This document shows, piece after piece, positions 1 to 6,506 of a stretch of 10,839 nt of DNA (positions are counted from its first letter, which is position 1; each line of letters starts with the position of its first letter). The position numbers were made by a program, and so were the translations under genes. The notes under the pieces are model-generated. The model was not told the DNA's origin and made no database searches. It was given only the letters and a program-made list of their open reading frames with translations. Source of the stretch: CAYREE01 sp964423225 (GTDB lineage Archaea > Altiarchaeota > Altiarchaeia > IMC4 > SCGC-AAA252-I15); the NCBI GenBank assembly GCA_964423225.1, contig CAYREE010000078.1, positions 1-10,839 of the forward strand, read 5' to 3'.

Positions 1-462
1 TTTGTCTTATTTCCTCAAACCAGTGATGCTTTCATAGGGCTTCTAGGCGGGACATTACTTCTTTCCTTTGTTACTCTCGGAGGAAAAGACTCGATAGTAT
101 TGCATTTCCTACTTTATTTCTATGGTACACCATTCCACAAAGATACGCCAGTCGACAGCATTAACGATATAGAAGAAACATTGGAAAAGGAATATAAGAT
201 AATTGAAAGTTATCCGTTATTGGATGATAATATACGCAATAAGAGAATCCTGCGGAACGAGAAGATCAGAAGACTTATGCTACTAGTCCTCGAAGATCAG
301 ATCAAAGACAAGAAAGAAGAACAAAAACTGATTTATGAGGTTAGACAAATCAATCAAGAATTAGAGGATATTGAAGGCCCTGATCTATCAAAGCTCGATA
401 AGAGAATGGATAAGGCCCTAGACAGACTATATGGATTTGTAGAGGAATTCGGTGAAGAATAA
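1..462 (+). CDS. Membrane protein with charged helical C-terminal tail, 3' part only
   Basis: The frame is open from base 1 to the TAA at 460-462, so the gene starts outside the window; a TTG at 100 is internal and not a credible start because the hydrophobic frame continues unbroken upstream of it. About 153 residues are visible. The first ~40 contain a hydrophobic, Gly-rich segment (fragment residues about 10-26, around GLLGGTLLLSFVTLGG) and a second aromatic hydrophobic stretch (about 32-41), which look like the last one or two membrane spans. The remaining ~110 residues are rich in Lys, Glu, Asp and Arg with heptad-like hydrophobic spacing, suggesting a soluble helical or coiled-coil tail. 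I do not recognise a family. It ends 4 nt before the end of the convergent SRAP gene. Confidence 0.75.
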   Translation, partial: FVLFPQTSDAFIGLLGGTLLLSFVTLGGKDSIVLHFLLYFYGTPFHKDTPVDSINDIEETLEKEYKIIESYPLLDDNIRNKRILRNEKIRRLMLLVLEDQIKDKKEEQKLIYEVRQINQELEDIEGPDLSKLDKRMDKALDRLYGFVEEFGEE

Positions 463-466
463 TTCA

Positions 467-1168
467 TCAACCAGTGAAATCAGACATAGTCTTCTGTTCA
501 TCTGGAGTTTCTTCTATAGGCTCGATCAATCCTGGATCATTATTTTTAAAATCGTTTACATGTTTATCTACTGGAAAGAATTCCAGCAATCCTGGATCAG
601 GGGTCTTTAGTAAGTTGGCTATTGTTCCTGAGTCTGATTTCATATATAGCCAATTAAATTCATCTTGTCTTGATATTATCACTGGCATGCGATCATGGAT
701 TTTACCGACTAGATCATTGGCTTTTGTCGTGATTATTGCACTAGTTGTTATAGATCCATTTTCCGTTGTAATCGTATCATAGATGCCGGCAAATGCAAAT
801 GGTTCTCTCGTTATTAATCGGATGTAATATGGTTGTTTTCCAATAGGGGTCTTCTTCCACTCGTAGAATCCATCAGCGATTATGAGACATCTGCGGTTTA
901 GAAAACTTTCTTTAAAGCTTGGTTTTTCTGATATAGTTTCTGCCCGTGCATTGATGATTATCTTGGGATCGGGTTTTTTATTCCAGTGAGGCACATATCC
1001 CCAGATCGTTTGGTTCGCTTCCAACCCATCTCTTCCGTGGTTTACCGTTAATATAGCCTGGCCTGGAGCAATGTTATAACTTGGTTTCCATTCGATATTC
1101 CAACGATCTACTTTAAATCTCTCTTTTAATTCTATTGGATTGTAAAATAGACTAAAACGACCGCACAT
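467..1168 (-). CDS. SRAP domain protein (SOS response-associated peptidase / HMCES-YedK family)
   Basis: Family role: binds abasic sites in single-stranded DNA and forms a stable thiazolidine crosslink through its N-terminal cysteine, shielding the lesion at stalled forks; it acts with DNA in the cytoplasm. The 233-residue product begins MCGRF, so Cys2 becomes N-terminal after Met removal. The other active-site positions are present: Asn73 in INARAET, Glu103 in the DGFYEWKK motif and His158 in KIHDRMPVI, almost at the spacing known for E. coli YedK. Length is normal for the family, so the protein looks complete and active. Two DPGL motifs lie near the C-terminus (about 191-194 and 211-214). 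The ATG gives exactly the required MC start. It ends in tandem TGA codons. No SOS or other damage-response partner is seen next to it. Confidence 0.96.
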   Translation of the reverse strand: MCGRFSLFYNPIELKERFKVDRWNIEWKPSYNIAPGQAILTVNHGRDGLEANQTIWGYVPHWNKKPDPKIIINARAETISEKPSFKESFLNRRCLIIADGFYEWKKTPIGKQPYYIRLITREPFAFAGIYDTITTENGSITTSAIITTKANDLVGKIHDRMPVIISRQDEFNWLYMKSDSGTIANLLKTPDPGLLEFFPVDKHVNDFKNNDPGLIEPIEETPDEQKTMSDFTG

Positions 1169-1182
1169 AATAAAAAAAATAG

Positions 1183-1200
1183 ATTATTAAAATAATAATA
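1183..1200. promoter_or_regulatory. Shared divergent TATA-like tract
   Basis: An A/T-only run made of TTA and AAT steps fills most of the short gap between the SRAP gene (-) and the small membrane protein gene (+). Its centre lies about 24-26 nt from both ATG codons, the distance of an archaeal TATA box from a leaderless start. Neither gene has a Shine-Dalgarno. The two promoters probably overlap and may compete for TBP. Assignment is by position and composition only. Confidence 0.45.
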
Positions 1201-1215
1201 TCCTATAATTAAGAG

Positions 1216-1575
1216 ATGTTGGGCAAATCGTTAAAAGGATCTATCGAACCACGAGGTTTTATCATGATTTTCCTTGCTGCATCAACAATATTATCCTTTG
1301 TCATGTATGTTACACTCGTAAATATCGAGAATTCTGGTGTGATTTCAGCCACAGGTAATGCAATATCTATTAATGATTTCGCTGGATCACATGATCGACG
1401 GATAAATGAGAAATACATGGAATTATTCAATCATTATATAGATAGTGGATTAAAACCGCCTGAAGCATTGATTAAACTTAGGGATACTATGATTAAGGAA
1501 GAGGGTTTAGAAGGATGGAGGAATAGAAGGTCGATTTTTATTAGAAAAGCCCGTTCTCTCAATGATAAAAAATAA
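1216..1575 (+). CDS. Small single-span membrane protein of unknown function
   Basis: The 119-residue product has a short basic N-terminus, one hydrophobic segment at about residues 14-35 (FIMIFLAASTILSFVMYV region), then a polar domain with charged helices to the C-terminus. Basic residues before the span suggest an N-in orientation with the C-terminal domain outside. No cysteines and no family motif are visible. The ATG sits about 26 nt after the A/T tract at 1183-1200. Its TAA is followed closely by the CBS gene in the same frame, separated by TAA-TGT, so the two are probably cotranscribed. An antisense open frame over its 5' part has no hydrophobic or motif support. Confidence 0.7.
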   Translation: MLGKSLKGSIEPRGFIMIFLAASTILSFVMYVTLVNIENSGVISATGNAISINDFAGSHDRRINEKYMELFNHYIDSGLKPPEALIKLRDTMIKEEGLEGWRNRRSIFIRKARSLNDKK

Positions 1576-1587
1576 TGTGTGATAATA

Positions 1588-1953
1588 ATGGATGAAGTAC
1601 ATGAATGGACATCGGTTGTATACTCTATAACGGGAGAGGAAACAGTTTTTGAATCTGCAAAACTAATGACAAAAAACAAGATAAGTTCTCTTGTTATCGT
1701 CAGTGATTATAAACCCATAGGGATCATCACAGAAAGAGATATTGTTAAAGCGATAACAGAAGAGAAAGACTTGAAGAATATCAAGGTTACTGAAGTTATG
1801 ACGTCTGAGCCAGTCACACTGAAAAATACAGATCCAATTAAATCTGCGAAGAAAACCATGCTTGAAAAAGGTTTTAGACACATGCCTGTAGTTGACGGAT
1901 ATGGAAATCTTGTTGGAATACTATCCTTAAGAGACATTTTGAAAAGTGGATAA
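1588..1953 (+). CDS. CBS domain pair protein
   Basis: A 121-residue protein made of two tandem CBS domains and nothing else. CBS1 spans about residues 10-57 and ends in PIGIITERDIV; CBS2 spans about 68-119, starts with the usual VTEVMTSEPVTL and ends in LVGILSLRDIL. CBS pairs (Bateman modules) bind adenosyl nucleotides such as AMP, ATP or SAM and act as sensors; the partner of this free-standing module cannot be read from sequence. I prefer the ATG at 1588 over the GTG at 1579 because GTGAT just upstream of the ATG matches the archaeal Shine-Dalgarno. It follows the small membrane protein gene by 12 nt, so it may regulate or accompany that protein. Confidence 0.93.
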   Translation: MDEVHEWTSVVYSITGEETVFESAKLMTKNKISSLVIVSDYKPIGIITERDIVKAITEEKDLKNIKVTEVMTSEPVTLKNTDPIKSAKKTMLEKGFRHMPVVDGYGNLVGILSLRDILKSG

Positions 1954-1970
1954 ATACATGCAAGAATAAA

Positions 1971-2405
1971 TCATAATCCATCCATACACCCTTCATAAAG
2001 AATTCTTGGAGTTACTAAATGTTCTTCAGGAGTGATGGCAAGGGACAATAGTCTTTTGCAATATTCCTTATTCTCTGTTTTCCTCGCTATATCATATATG
2101 CACTTTCCCTTAGCTTCAGTCGTCTCAATTTTTTCGCATATTTCAATATCATTTAATCCGATAGCCATGCAATTCAAACAAGTCTCCTGGGTTTTTTTTT
2201 CGTTTGCTCGCTCACAGAAATAGGAATTATTCTGCTCTAACGCCATCATACATGCTTTATCCCACATTAAACGTCCCTGAGTAAGATCTGCATTTTTTTC
2301 CAGGAAACTTGATTCAATATAGGAATATAGACCTACTGAAAATGCAGTGAAAGTAAGAATTATGGCTGCAATCAGGATTTTTCTCCAGTATTTATGCGAA
2401 TCCAT
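1971..2405 (-). CDS. Membrane-anchored Cys-repeat protein (paralogue of the 7658-8128 product)
   Basis: The 144-residue product has a basic N-terminus, one membrane span (about residues 10-28, ILIAAIILTFTAFSVGLY), and an outside domain with cysteines at regular spacing. The unit is roughly YCxxI, a charged stretch, CxxxxA, then N/D and the next Cys; examples are EICEKIETTEAKGKCIYDIA followed by KEYCKRLL. Function is unknown; the pattern suggests helical hairpins tied by disulfides. A GTG at 2414 is possible, but the ATG at 2405 lies 26 nt from a TATA-like element on the minus strand (2426-2435), so I chose it. The 7658-8128 product shares the same architecture. Stop is TGA. It converges on the CBS gene. 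Confidence 0.82.
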   Translation of the reverse strand: MDSHKYWRKILIAAIILTFTAFSVGLYSYIESSFLEKNADLTQGRLMWDKACMMALEQNNSYFCERANEKKTQETCLNCMAIGLNDIEICEKIETTEAKGKCIYDIARKTENKEYCKRLLSLAITPEEHLVTPRILYEGCMDGL

Positions 2406-2410
2406 TCCTA

Positions 2411-2481
2411 CCACAGGTTAATGTATCAATTTATTGTTGATTTAAGGGTATTTATGCTTCAGATTCCCGATATAATATAAG
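2411..2481. promoter_or_regulatory. Divergent promoter region between Cys-repeat and Tat-substrate genes
   Basis: On the minus strand CAATAAATTG (2435-2426) is centred 26 nt before the ATG at 2405. On the plus strand TATTTATG (2449-2456), preceded by a purine run AAGGG that could be a BRE, is centred about 30 nt before the ATG at 2482. Neither start has a clear Shine-Dalgarno, so both messages are probably leaderless or nearly so. A second A/T run (2471-2480) abuts the plus-strand start and is too close to serve it. Confidence 0.5.
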
Positions 2482-3885
2482 ATGAGTGCAATTGCTGGTT
2501 CGAATCGTCAGGGAAGAGATATGATGCGAAGTCTTGCAGACGCTATCAGAGATGATATTGCTGCCAGACAAGCGAAATTAAGACTAGATGAACCCTTATC
2601 TGTTGGTGACGGAGATACAAGTATTATGGGTCGGAGGCGTTTTTTAGGGCTTGCTGCTGCAAGTACAATAGCTGCATCCAGCTTAAGCGGATTGGCAGAG
2701 GCAGCTGACATACCAAGTACTACGTTCACATTCAATAGGGTAGATGAGGGATGTAGTGCAGCAATCAGGCATAAATTCGATTTTAGCGTGCATAGTCCTG
2801 ACGAGGTTGTGAGAAAGCGGGCAGGTTATAGACTCGTCACCCAAGAAGGTTCAATAACTTCTACGTCTTCTCATTCAGGTCAATCACATTCAGGATATGG
2901 TTATCGTCATCAACAACCATCAAGCAGGACAAGAACTAAATCTGGTACTAGAGTTATGGAATATGATCCAGGATCTCTACGTACAAGAGGACCTGGAAGC
3001 GATATGAGGACTCCGATAACAATCGATAATGAGGGTGGGAACCTTCAGGCTGGAGACATTATATTTCCAGTCGCTCACGCAGGATATAAGGATAATATTA
3101 AGCTTGGTGTTGGAACTGAATTATTCAATCTTTCTGGAAGACGTATTGGTGAGATAGGCGGTAAGAGTGGTAAGGGATCAGGAACCGAGACGATAAAATT
3201 AAAAGGCTGTTATGCCGTCTTAACTGACAGATCACTGGCTAATATGAGGGATGTTAAATTAGAGGTTGGTCAGGGGCTTTATTTTAATGGTCCTAGACAA
3301 GTCACAATAGAATCGAATGTATCACAGGTCGAACAGGTAGTCGAAAAAACAAGAGTTCATGAAGAACCTAGGACCAAGCAAGAACCAAGTCAGCAGGAAA
3401 AAAGAATCGCTAGAGAAAAACAATTGACAGAACAAAAAATAGGAAGATTAAGAAATGGTGTGAATCGGGTGAAGGCAAAATACAGGGAACAGGTTGGCAT
3501 CAGTGATACAGATAAAATATTCGACTTCAAATTCAATGAAGACGGTTCTGTTAATGTTGTCTTCACTGAAGAATCCAAGATCAATGAGCAAGAGATGAGG
3601 ATAGCACCTGGAACAAGCCTTGAATTACAGACTAAGACTAGATCTGGTAGATGGGCGACTGCCCGTAGTAATGGCCCATTATGGCAGAAATATGGGGGAC
3701 ATTTACTATTTGAGCTAAAGGATTATTCTAGGATCAGACTACTTGATAATGCTTACCGTGGAATAGAAAGTCATAAGGATGTTCCTGCAGCAGATCATGT
3801 AAAGGCTAAAAACGATGCCATAGAGAATTCAATGGAATACTATCGAAAAAGAGCAGAATGGAAAAAGCGACATCCAGGTCAATAG
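2482..3885 (+). CDS. Tat-exported protein of unknown function
   Basis: A 467-residue protein with a twin-arginine signal: GRRRFLGLAAAS at about residues 50-61, a weakly hydrophobic h-region to about 70, and a plausible AEA-AD cleavage near 74/75. The n-region is unusually long (about 49 residues, charged and helical); an internal ATG at 2626 gives a conventional short Tat signal, but the TATA element favours 2482. After cleavage come a Ser/His/Gly-rich low-complexity segment (about 125-155), a Gly-rich probably beta domain (about 165-275), a charged helical linker (about 283-335) and a C-terminal domain (about 340-467) ending in basic helices. No further membrane span is seen, so it should be released or surface-attached. 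Only two cysteines are present in the mature part, and no enzyme motif is recognised. Tat export implies folding or cofactor binding before export. Confidence 0.85.
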   Translation: MSAIAGSNRQGRDMMRSLADAIRDDIAARQAKLRLDEPLSVGDGDTSIMGRRRFLGLAAASTIAASSLSGLAEAADIPSTTFTFNRVDEGCSAAIRHKFDFSVHSPDEVVRKRAGYRLVTQEGSITSTSSHSGQSHSGYGYRHQQPSSRTRTKSGTRVMEYDPGSLRTRGPGSDMRTPITIDNEGGNLQAGDIIFPVAHAGYKDNIKLGVGTELFNLSGRRIGEIGGKSGKGSGTETIKLKGCYAVLTDRSLANMRDVKLEVGQGLYFNGPRQVTIESNVSQVEQVVEKTRVHEEPRTKQEPSQQEKRIAREKQLTEQKIGRLRNGVNRVKAKYREQVGISDTDKIFDFKFNEDGSVNVVFTEESKINEQEMRIAPGTSLELQTKTRSGRWATARSNGPLWQKYGGHLLFELKDYSRIRLLDNAYRGIESHKDVPAADHVKAKNDAIENSMEYYRKRAEWKKRHPGQ

Positions 3886-3904
3886 AGGCTATTCTACCAT
3901 TCAT

Positions 3905-3912
3905 AAACTTAT
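3905..3912 (+). promoter_or_regulatory. TATA-like element of the ten-cysteine protein gene
   Basis: AAACTTAT is centred about 26 nt before the ATG at 3934. There is no Shine-Dalgarno before that ATG, so a leaderless transcript is likely. Confidence 0.4.
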
Positions 3913-3933
3913 CCTTCGTATAATTCTACATAC

Positions 3934-4302
3934 ATGAAACCCATGGAAAACCCACCACACAGGCCGACTGGACCGCCTAGATTACCAGGAGAATCACCTA
4001 CCGGGAGGAATCCATTCCATATTGGATATATTACAGGCTGGATTATTGCAATAATATTTGTAAGCAGCGTATTCCTTGGTTTTTTCATGATACACTCAGA
4101 GAATGAGATCACTCCTCAGTTCACTGCTAAACAAGCTAGCCTAGAGAAGCAATGTTTTGATGAAGCTGGTATTTTATCTGATACTTGCGTTAAGGGTGAG
4201 GAATGCTGTGGTAGTATTTGTTTTAACTTAGATACTGACGTCTGTTGTATGGAAGATGCTGATTGGGTCGTCTGTAATAAGGGCAATGAAAGCTGTTGTT
4301 AA
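3934..4302 (+). CDS. Membrane-anchored Cys-rich miniprotein
   Basis: The 122-residue product has a Pro-rich N-terminus (residues 1-28, with repeated PxxP-like spacing), one membrane span (about 33-52, GWIIAIIFVSSVFLGFF), and a short outside domain of about 50 residues with ten cysteines: 74, 85, 91, 92, 96, 104, 105, 114, 121 and 122. Three adjacent CC pairs (GEECCG, DVCCM, ESCC) resemble the spacing of disulfide-knotted miniproteins such as knottins or granulins, allowing up to five disulfides; this is a resemblance in pattern, not a family assignment. The first part is probably cytoplasmic and the knot external. It lies downstream of the Tat substrate gene with its own TATA element, and its end is 13 nt from the convergent transglutaminase gene. 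Confidence 0.8.
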   Translation: MKPMENPPHRPTGPPRLPGESPTGRNPFHIGYITGWIIAIIFVSSVFLGFFMIHSENEITPQFTAKQASLEKQCFDEAGILSDTCVKGEECCGSICFNLDTDVCCMEDADWVVCNKGNESCC

Positions 4303-4315
4303 CAGGAAGAGTAGA

Positions 4316-5362
4316 TTATCCGTCAAATGTTATCCCGTATTTGGTTGCCAAACGCAGATATTTATTATATTCTTCTTTTGGTAATGTTGTTCCTAAATCC
4401 TCGATCCTCTTGAATTCCTGTGCATCAGAATATTCAATAGATAAGTCTAGTTGATTTCCATCGCTTATAGTAATGATCCTTGGATCATCAGACAACCTCA
4501 TTTTCTGGCCAGGCCCATAGCCTCTAGGTTTTTCAGTGGGTATTGTAGGCCGTACAGTCTCTATAAAACAATATCCACTATCTAGGTAGCTTTGTTCCAT
4601 CGGGCATTTGACTCCAGCAGCCTGGTGTTGAGCATCCCAGTGAAAGAGTATGGTACTATATCCGAGTTCTCTAAGAAGTAGGACGAGTAGTTTACTCTTT
4701 TCACCGCAAAGACCTTTTGCATCATATAAGACTTCATAAGGATATCTCTCATTCAAAAAAGTCCTTTTTCTAAATGAATCATTATCATAGTCTATCATCT
4801 GGACCATGCTTATAGCAATCCTTGCCTGATCATCCTTGACTCTCGTTATCTTCCGGATTATTTCTATCAGTCTCTTCAAGTCTTTTTTCTGGTTTTTTTC
4901 ATCAAGAAATCTCAGTTCAAGCTCCTTTTGAGAGGGTTTACCCCAATATTTTTGTGATATGTTACCCAGATAATCGTTTATTGTCCGATAAGCGAGAAAT
5001 TCAAAAACATTCCTCTCACCCCGTAGTGTATAGTTCATCCAAACTGTTTTCGGACCTAACGGCCGTACATCAATCTTATAAGTATATTTGTCGATAATCT
5101 CTGACACTGTGTCCATTGGCAGTTCTTTAAGTAAGTCCTCGGTTTGGGGTAGTTTATTCTCAAGGTATGCCCAGATCAAAATACCCAGGATTATTAGAAA
5201 GGTTATTTTTTTTATCTCCCACTTCAGATTATTTTTGAGTCGTTTGAACTTACATCCAGTACATAGTTTTTTCTTATAATGGAGTTTTTTACCGCAATCC
5301 GTGCATTTGCTGCCTACAATTTCATCTTGATACTCTGATTCTTTCAACCATTCCCAAGGCAT
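4316..5362 (-). CDS. Zinc-ribbon, membrane-anchored transglutaminase-like protein
   Basis: A 348-residue protein. Residues 20-37 form a four-Cys zinc ribbon (CTDCGKK, then CTGC). A membrane span follows at about 53-67 (ITFLIILGILIWAYL). The remaining ~280 residues hold a transglutaminase-like Cys/His fold: Cys219 in GLCGEKSKLLVLLLRELGY, His246 in AQHQAAGV and Glu268 in YCFIETVRP, in the order expected of the catalytic triad. The family includes proteases and crosslinking enzymes; the substrate is unknown. The ribbon is probably cytoplasmic and the enzyme outside. The frame is open to an ATG at 5407, which would add 15 residues resembling a lipobox (LIFGC). I prefer 5362 because a minus-strand TATTTATT lies 26 nt before it. 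The stop is TAA. Confidence 0.87.
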   Translation of the reverse strand: MPWEWLKESEYQDEIVGSKCTDCGKKLHYKKKLCTGCKFKRLKNNLKWEIKKITFLIILGILIWAYLENKLPQTEDLLKELPMDTVSEIIDKYTYKIDVRPLGPKTVWMNYTLRGERNVFEFLAYRTINDYLGNISQKYWGKPSQKELELRFLDEKNQKKDLKRLIEIIRKITRVKDDQARIAISMVQMIDYDNDSFRKRTFLNERYPYEVLYDAKGLCGEKSKLLVLLLRELGYSTILFHWDAQHQAAGVKCPMEQSYLDSGYCFIETVRPTIPTEKPRGYGPGQKMRLSDDPRIITISDGNQLDLSIEYSDAQEFKRIEDLGTTLPKEEYNKYLRLATKYGITFDG

Positions 5363-5383
5363 GTTAGAACAACCAAATATAAG

Positions 5384-5404
5384 AATAAATACAAAAGTAT
5401 AAAT
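5384..5404. promoter_or_regulatory. Back-to-back TATA boxes of the transglutaminase and two-TM genes
   Basis: On the minus strand TATTTATT (5391-5384) is centred 26 nt before the ATG at 5362. On the plus strand TATAAAT (5398-5404) is centred 28 nt before the ATG at 5429. Neither start has a Shine-Dalgarno. The two boxes are 6 nt apart, so binding at one could hinder the other. Confidence 0.55.
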
Positions 5405-5428
5405 CATAAAATAAGATAATAGTTCAAA

Positions 5429-5743
5429 ATGGTTGTTGAAGCTCCTGAAAGCAGTGTGGATCCGGTGAATACGGGACGTGTGAGCATATTGTATCTGACT
5501 ATAGGTTTGTTCATTGCTTGTCTCGGATTATTTTTCACATTATTCTCCCAGAGCCTAGGTATCGAATTACTTGTAACATCTGATTTAGACATCATTGATT
5601 TTGTTGGTGGATTGTGCATGGTTTCCGGAGTCATCATTATTATCCACCATGTCATTAGGTTAAAATCTTACTATAAGACTCGTAGGAAACTTAATGAAAA
5701 ATATGTTGAACAACGAATTGACGAGGAAATTCAAAAACTTTGA
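5429..5743 (+). CDS. Small two-span membrane protein
   Basis: The 104-residue product has two hydrophobic segments, about residues 18-40 (ILYLTIGLFIACLGLFF region) and 58-76 (VGGLCMVSGVIIIIHHVI), followed by a highly charged helical tail of about 28 residues that is presumably cytoplasmic. The loop between the spans is acidic. No family motif is recognised. The ATG lies 28 nt after TATAAAT. The gene ends in TGA followed by T; the next gene begins 45 nt later in the same frame but behind its own TATA box and strong Shine-Dalgarno, so this TGA is a genuine terminator. Confidence 0.78.
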   Translation: MVVEAPESSVDPVNTGRVSILYLTIGLFIACLGLFFTLFSQSLGIELLVTSDLDIIDFVGGLCMVSGVIIIIHHVIRLKSYYKTRRKLNEKYVEQRIDEEIQKL

Positions 5744-5746
5744 TTA

Positions 5747-5782
5747 TTTATATATATTTTCTCAGTTCATAATTGAGGTGAT
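5747..5782 (+). promoter_or_regulatory. TATA box and strong Shine-Dalgarno of the acidic helical repeat gene
   Basis: TTTATATATA (5747-5756) is the clearest TATA-like sequence in the window. GAGGTGAT (5775-5782) is an eight-base match to the archaeal anti-Shine-Dalgarno and stands 6 nt before the ATG at 5789. Most neighbours appear leaderless, so a strong ribosome site here suggests higher or differently controlled translation. The TATA-to-SD spacing is tight: a start site near 5772-5776 would keep most of the ribosome site. Confidence 0.6.
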
Positions 5783-5788
5783 TATATT

Positions 5789-6076
5789 ATGGGTGACGAC
5801 GAAGATTTCAGTGGGATCGAGGCGGAATTACAATCTGAGGAAGCAACGATACAGAATATTCTCGCATATCTAGAAAGCTCTTTATCACAGCTAAGCAGTA
5901 TTATCTCACAAATAGAGTCGACTGATTCTGAACTATTATCAAAGGGTTCTGATCATACTAGCGACGAGGATTCGACGATACAGCAGGCAGTATCAACATT
6001 ATATTCCGCACAAGCGGAATTGCAGTCTGCTATAAGCCAACTCTCCTCAGTGGATCTGCCAGATTATATTGACTAG
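5789..6076 (+). CDS. Acidic helical protein with an internal duplication
   Basis: The 95-residue product is strongly acidic, rich in Ser, Gln, Glu and Leu, with no Cys, Trp or Arg and a single Lys (position 52). Two similar helical segments are visible: residues 17-42 start EEATIQNILAYLESS and residues 60-86 start EDSTIQQAVSTLYSA; each continues into a SQLSS heptad-like run. They are joined by a polar linker (about 46-58), so a two-helix hairpin or coiled coil is the simplest model. Size and two-helix form recall WXG100/ESAT-6 proteins, but the WXG turn is absent, so I do not assign that family. No signal or membrane span. The start is fixed by the Shine-Dalgarno. The stop is TAG. Confidence 0.8.
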   Translation: MGDDEDFSGIEAELQSEEATIQNILAYLESSLSQLSSIISQIESTDSELLSKGSDHTSDEDSTIQQAVSTLYSAQAELQSAISQLSSVDLPDYID

Positions 6077-6130
6077 ATATTGAATCATGTTAGGGAAAGG
6101 ATAGTATTTACATGAATAGGATTTAGTCTG

Positions 6131-6138
6131 TTTATTTA
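6131..6138 (+). promoter_or_regulatory. TATA-like element of the first TGA-split gene
   Basis: TTTATTTA is centred 27-28 nt before the ATG at 6162, with no Shine-Dalgarno between. This supports a real leaderless gene at 6162 whose pre-TGA part encodes only 53 residues. Confidence 0.45.
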
Positions 6139-6161
6139 ACGGATTTTCATATAGATTATCC

Positions 6162-6497
6162 ATGGACGAACAAATTTCAAAATTAGTTGATAGTGGAGTA
6201 ATCTGGCCTGAGGGCGGTCAAGCTAGAAGTCAGGGCGAAGCATTCAGCAGTGACATCCAACCAGGTTTATCAGATGAGGAGAAGAGTATTATCTTGATCC
6301 AAGCTCAATTGTTTCTAAAATGACAGTTTTTTGAAAGTCATCTGTTAAAAACACAGGATTTACGAGAGGTTGTTAAGATCGTACAACAGGATGGTTTTAG
6401 CGAGCAGAAATTCATGGATTGGTGTATTGAACTGGCCTCAGTCAGAGATGATAAGCATGATATCGAAGAGTTGAAGAAAAGATTAGCTAACAAATAA
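6162..6497 (+). CDS. Unknown small protein, 111 codons with an in-frame TGA at codon 54
   Basis: From the ATG the frame encodes 53 residues (MDEQISKLVDSGVIWPEGG... ending QLFLK), reaches TGA at 6321-6323, then continues in the same frame for 57 codons to TAA at 6495-6497. The second part begins QFFESHLLKT and is coding-like, with amphipathic spacing and an acidic/basic helical end (DIEELKKRLANK). It has no ATG, GTG or TTG near its beginning; its first Met is about 31 codons in. So it is hard to read as a separate gene. The simplest view is one ~12-13 kDa cytoplasmic helical protein with residue 54 encoded by TGA. Trp, Arg, another recoded residue, leaky termination or a nonsense mutation are all possible. 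The TGA is followed by C. No family recognised. The next gene starts 9 nt downstream. Confidence 0.6.
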
Positions 6498-6506
6498 TAA
6501 AAAAAT

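Noticed and set aside
529..602. Direct repeat ATCCTGGATCA near 532 and 589.
   Set aside because: It encodes the two DPGL motifs in the SRAP C-terminal tail and is too short and isolated to be a mobile or CRISPR repeat.
1573..1590. A fourth in-frame stop joining the small membrane protein and the CBS protein.
   Set aside because: They share a frame across TAA-TGT, but the CBS domain starts in the usual way at ATG 1588 with GTGAT before it, so two adjacent genes are the better reading.
5741..5791. Fusion of the two-TM gene and the acidic helical gene, which share a frame and are separated only by two TGA codons.
   Set aside because: The spacer holds the clearest TATA box and Shine-Dalgarno in the window and encodes no protein-like sequence, so these TGAs are normal stop and spacer.
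6321..6323. Selenocysteine at the internal TGA.
   Set aside because: No CxxU or other redox context surrounds either TGA, and I could not identify an archaeal SECIS-like element nearby by eye; not strictly excluded.
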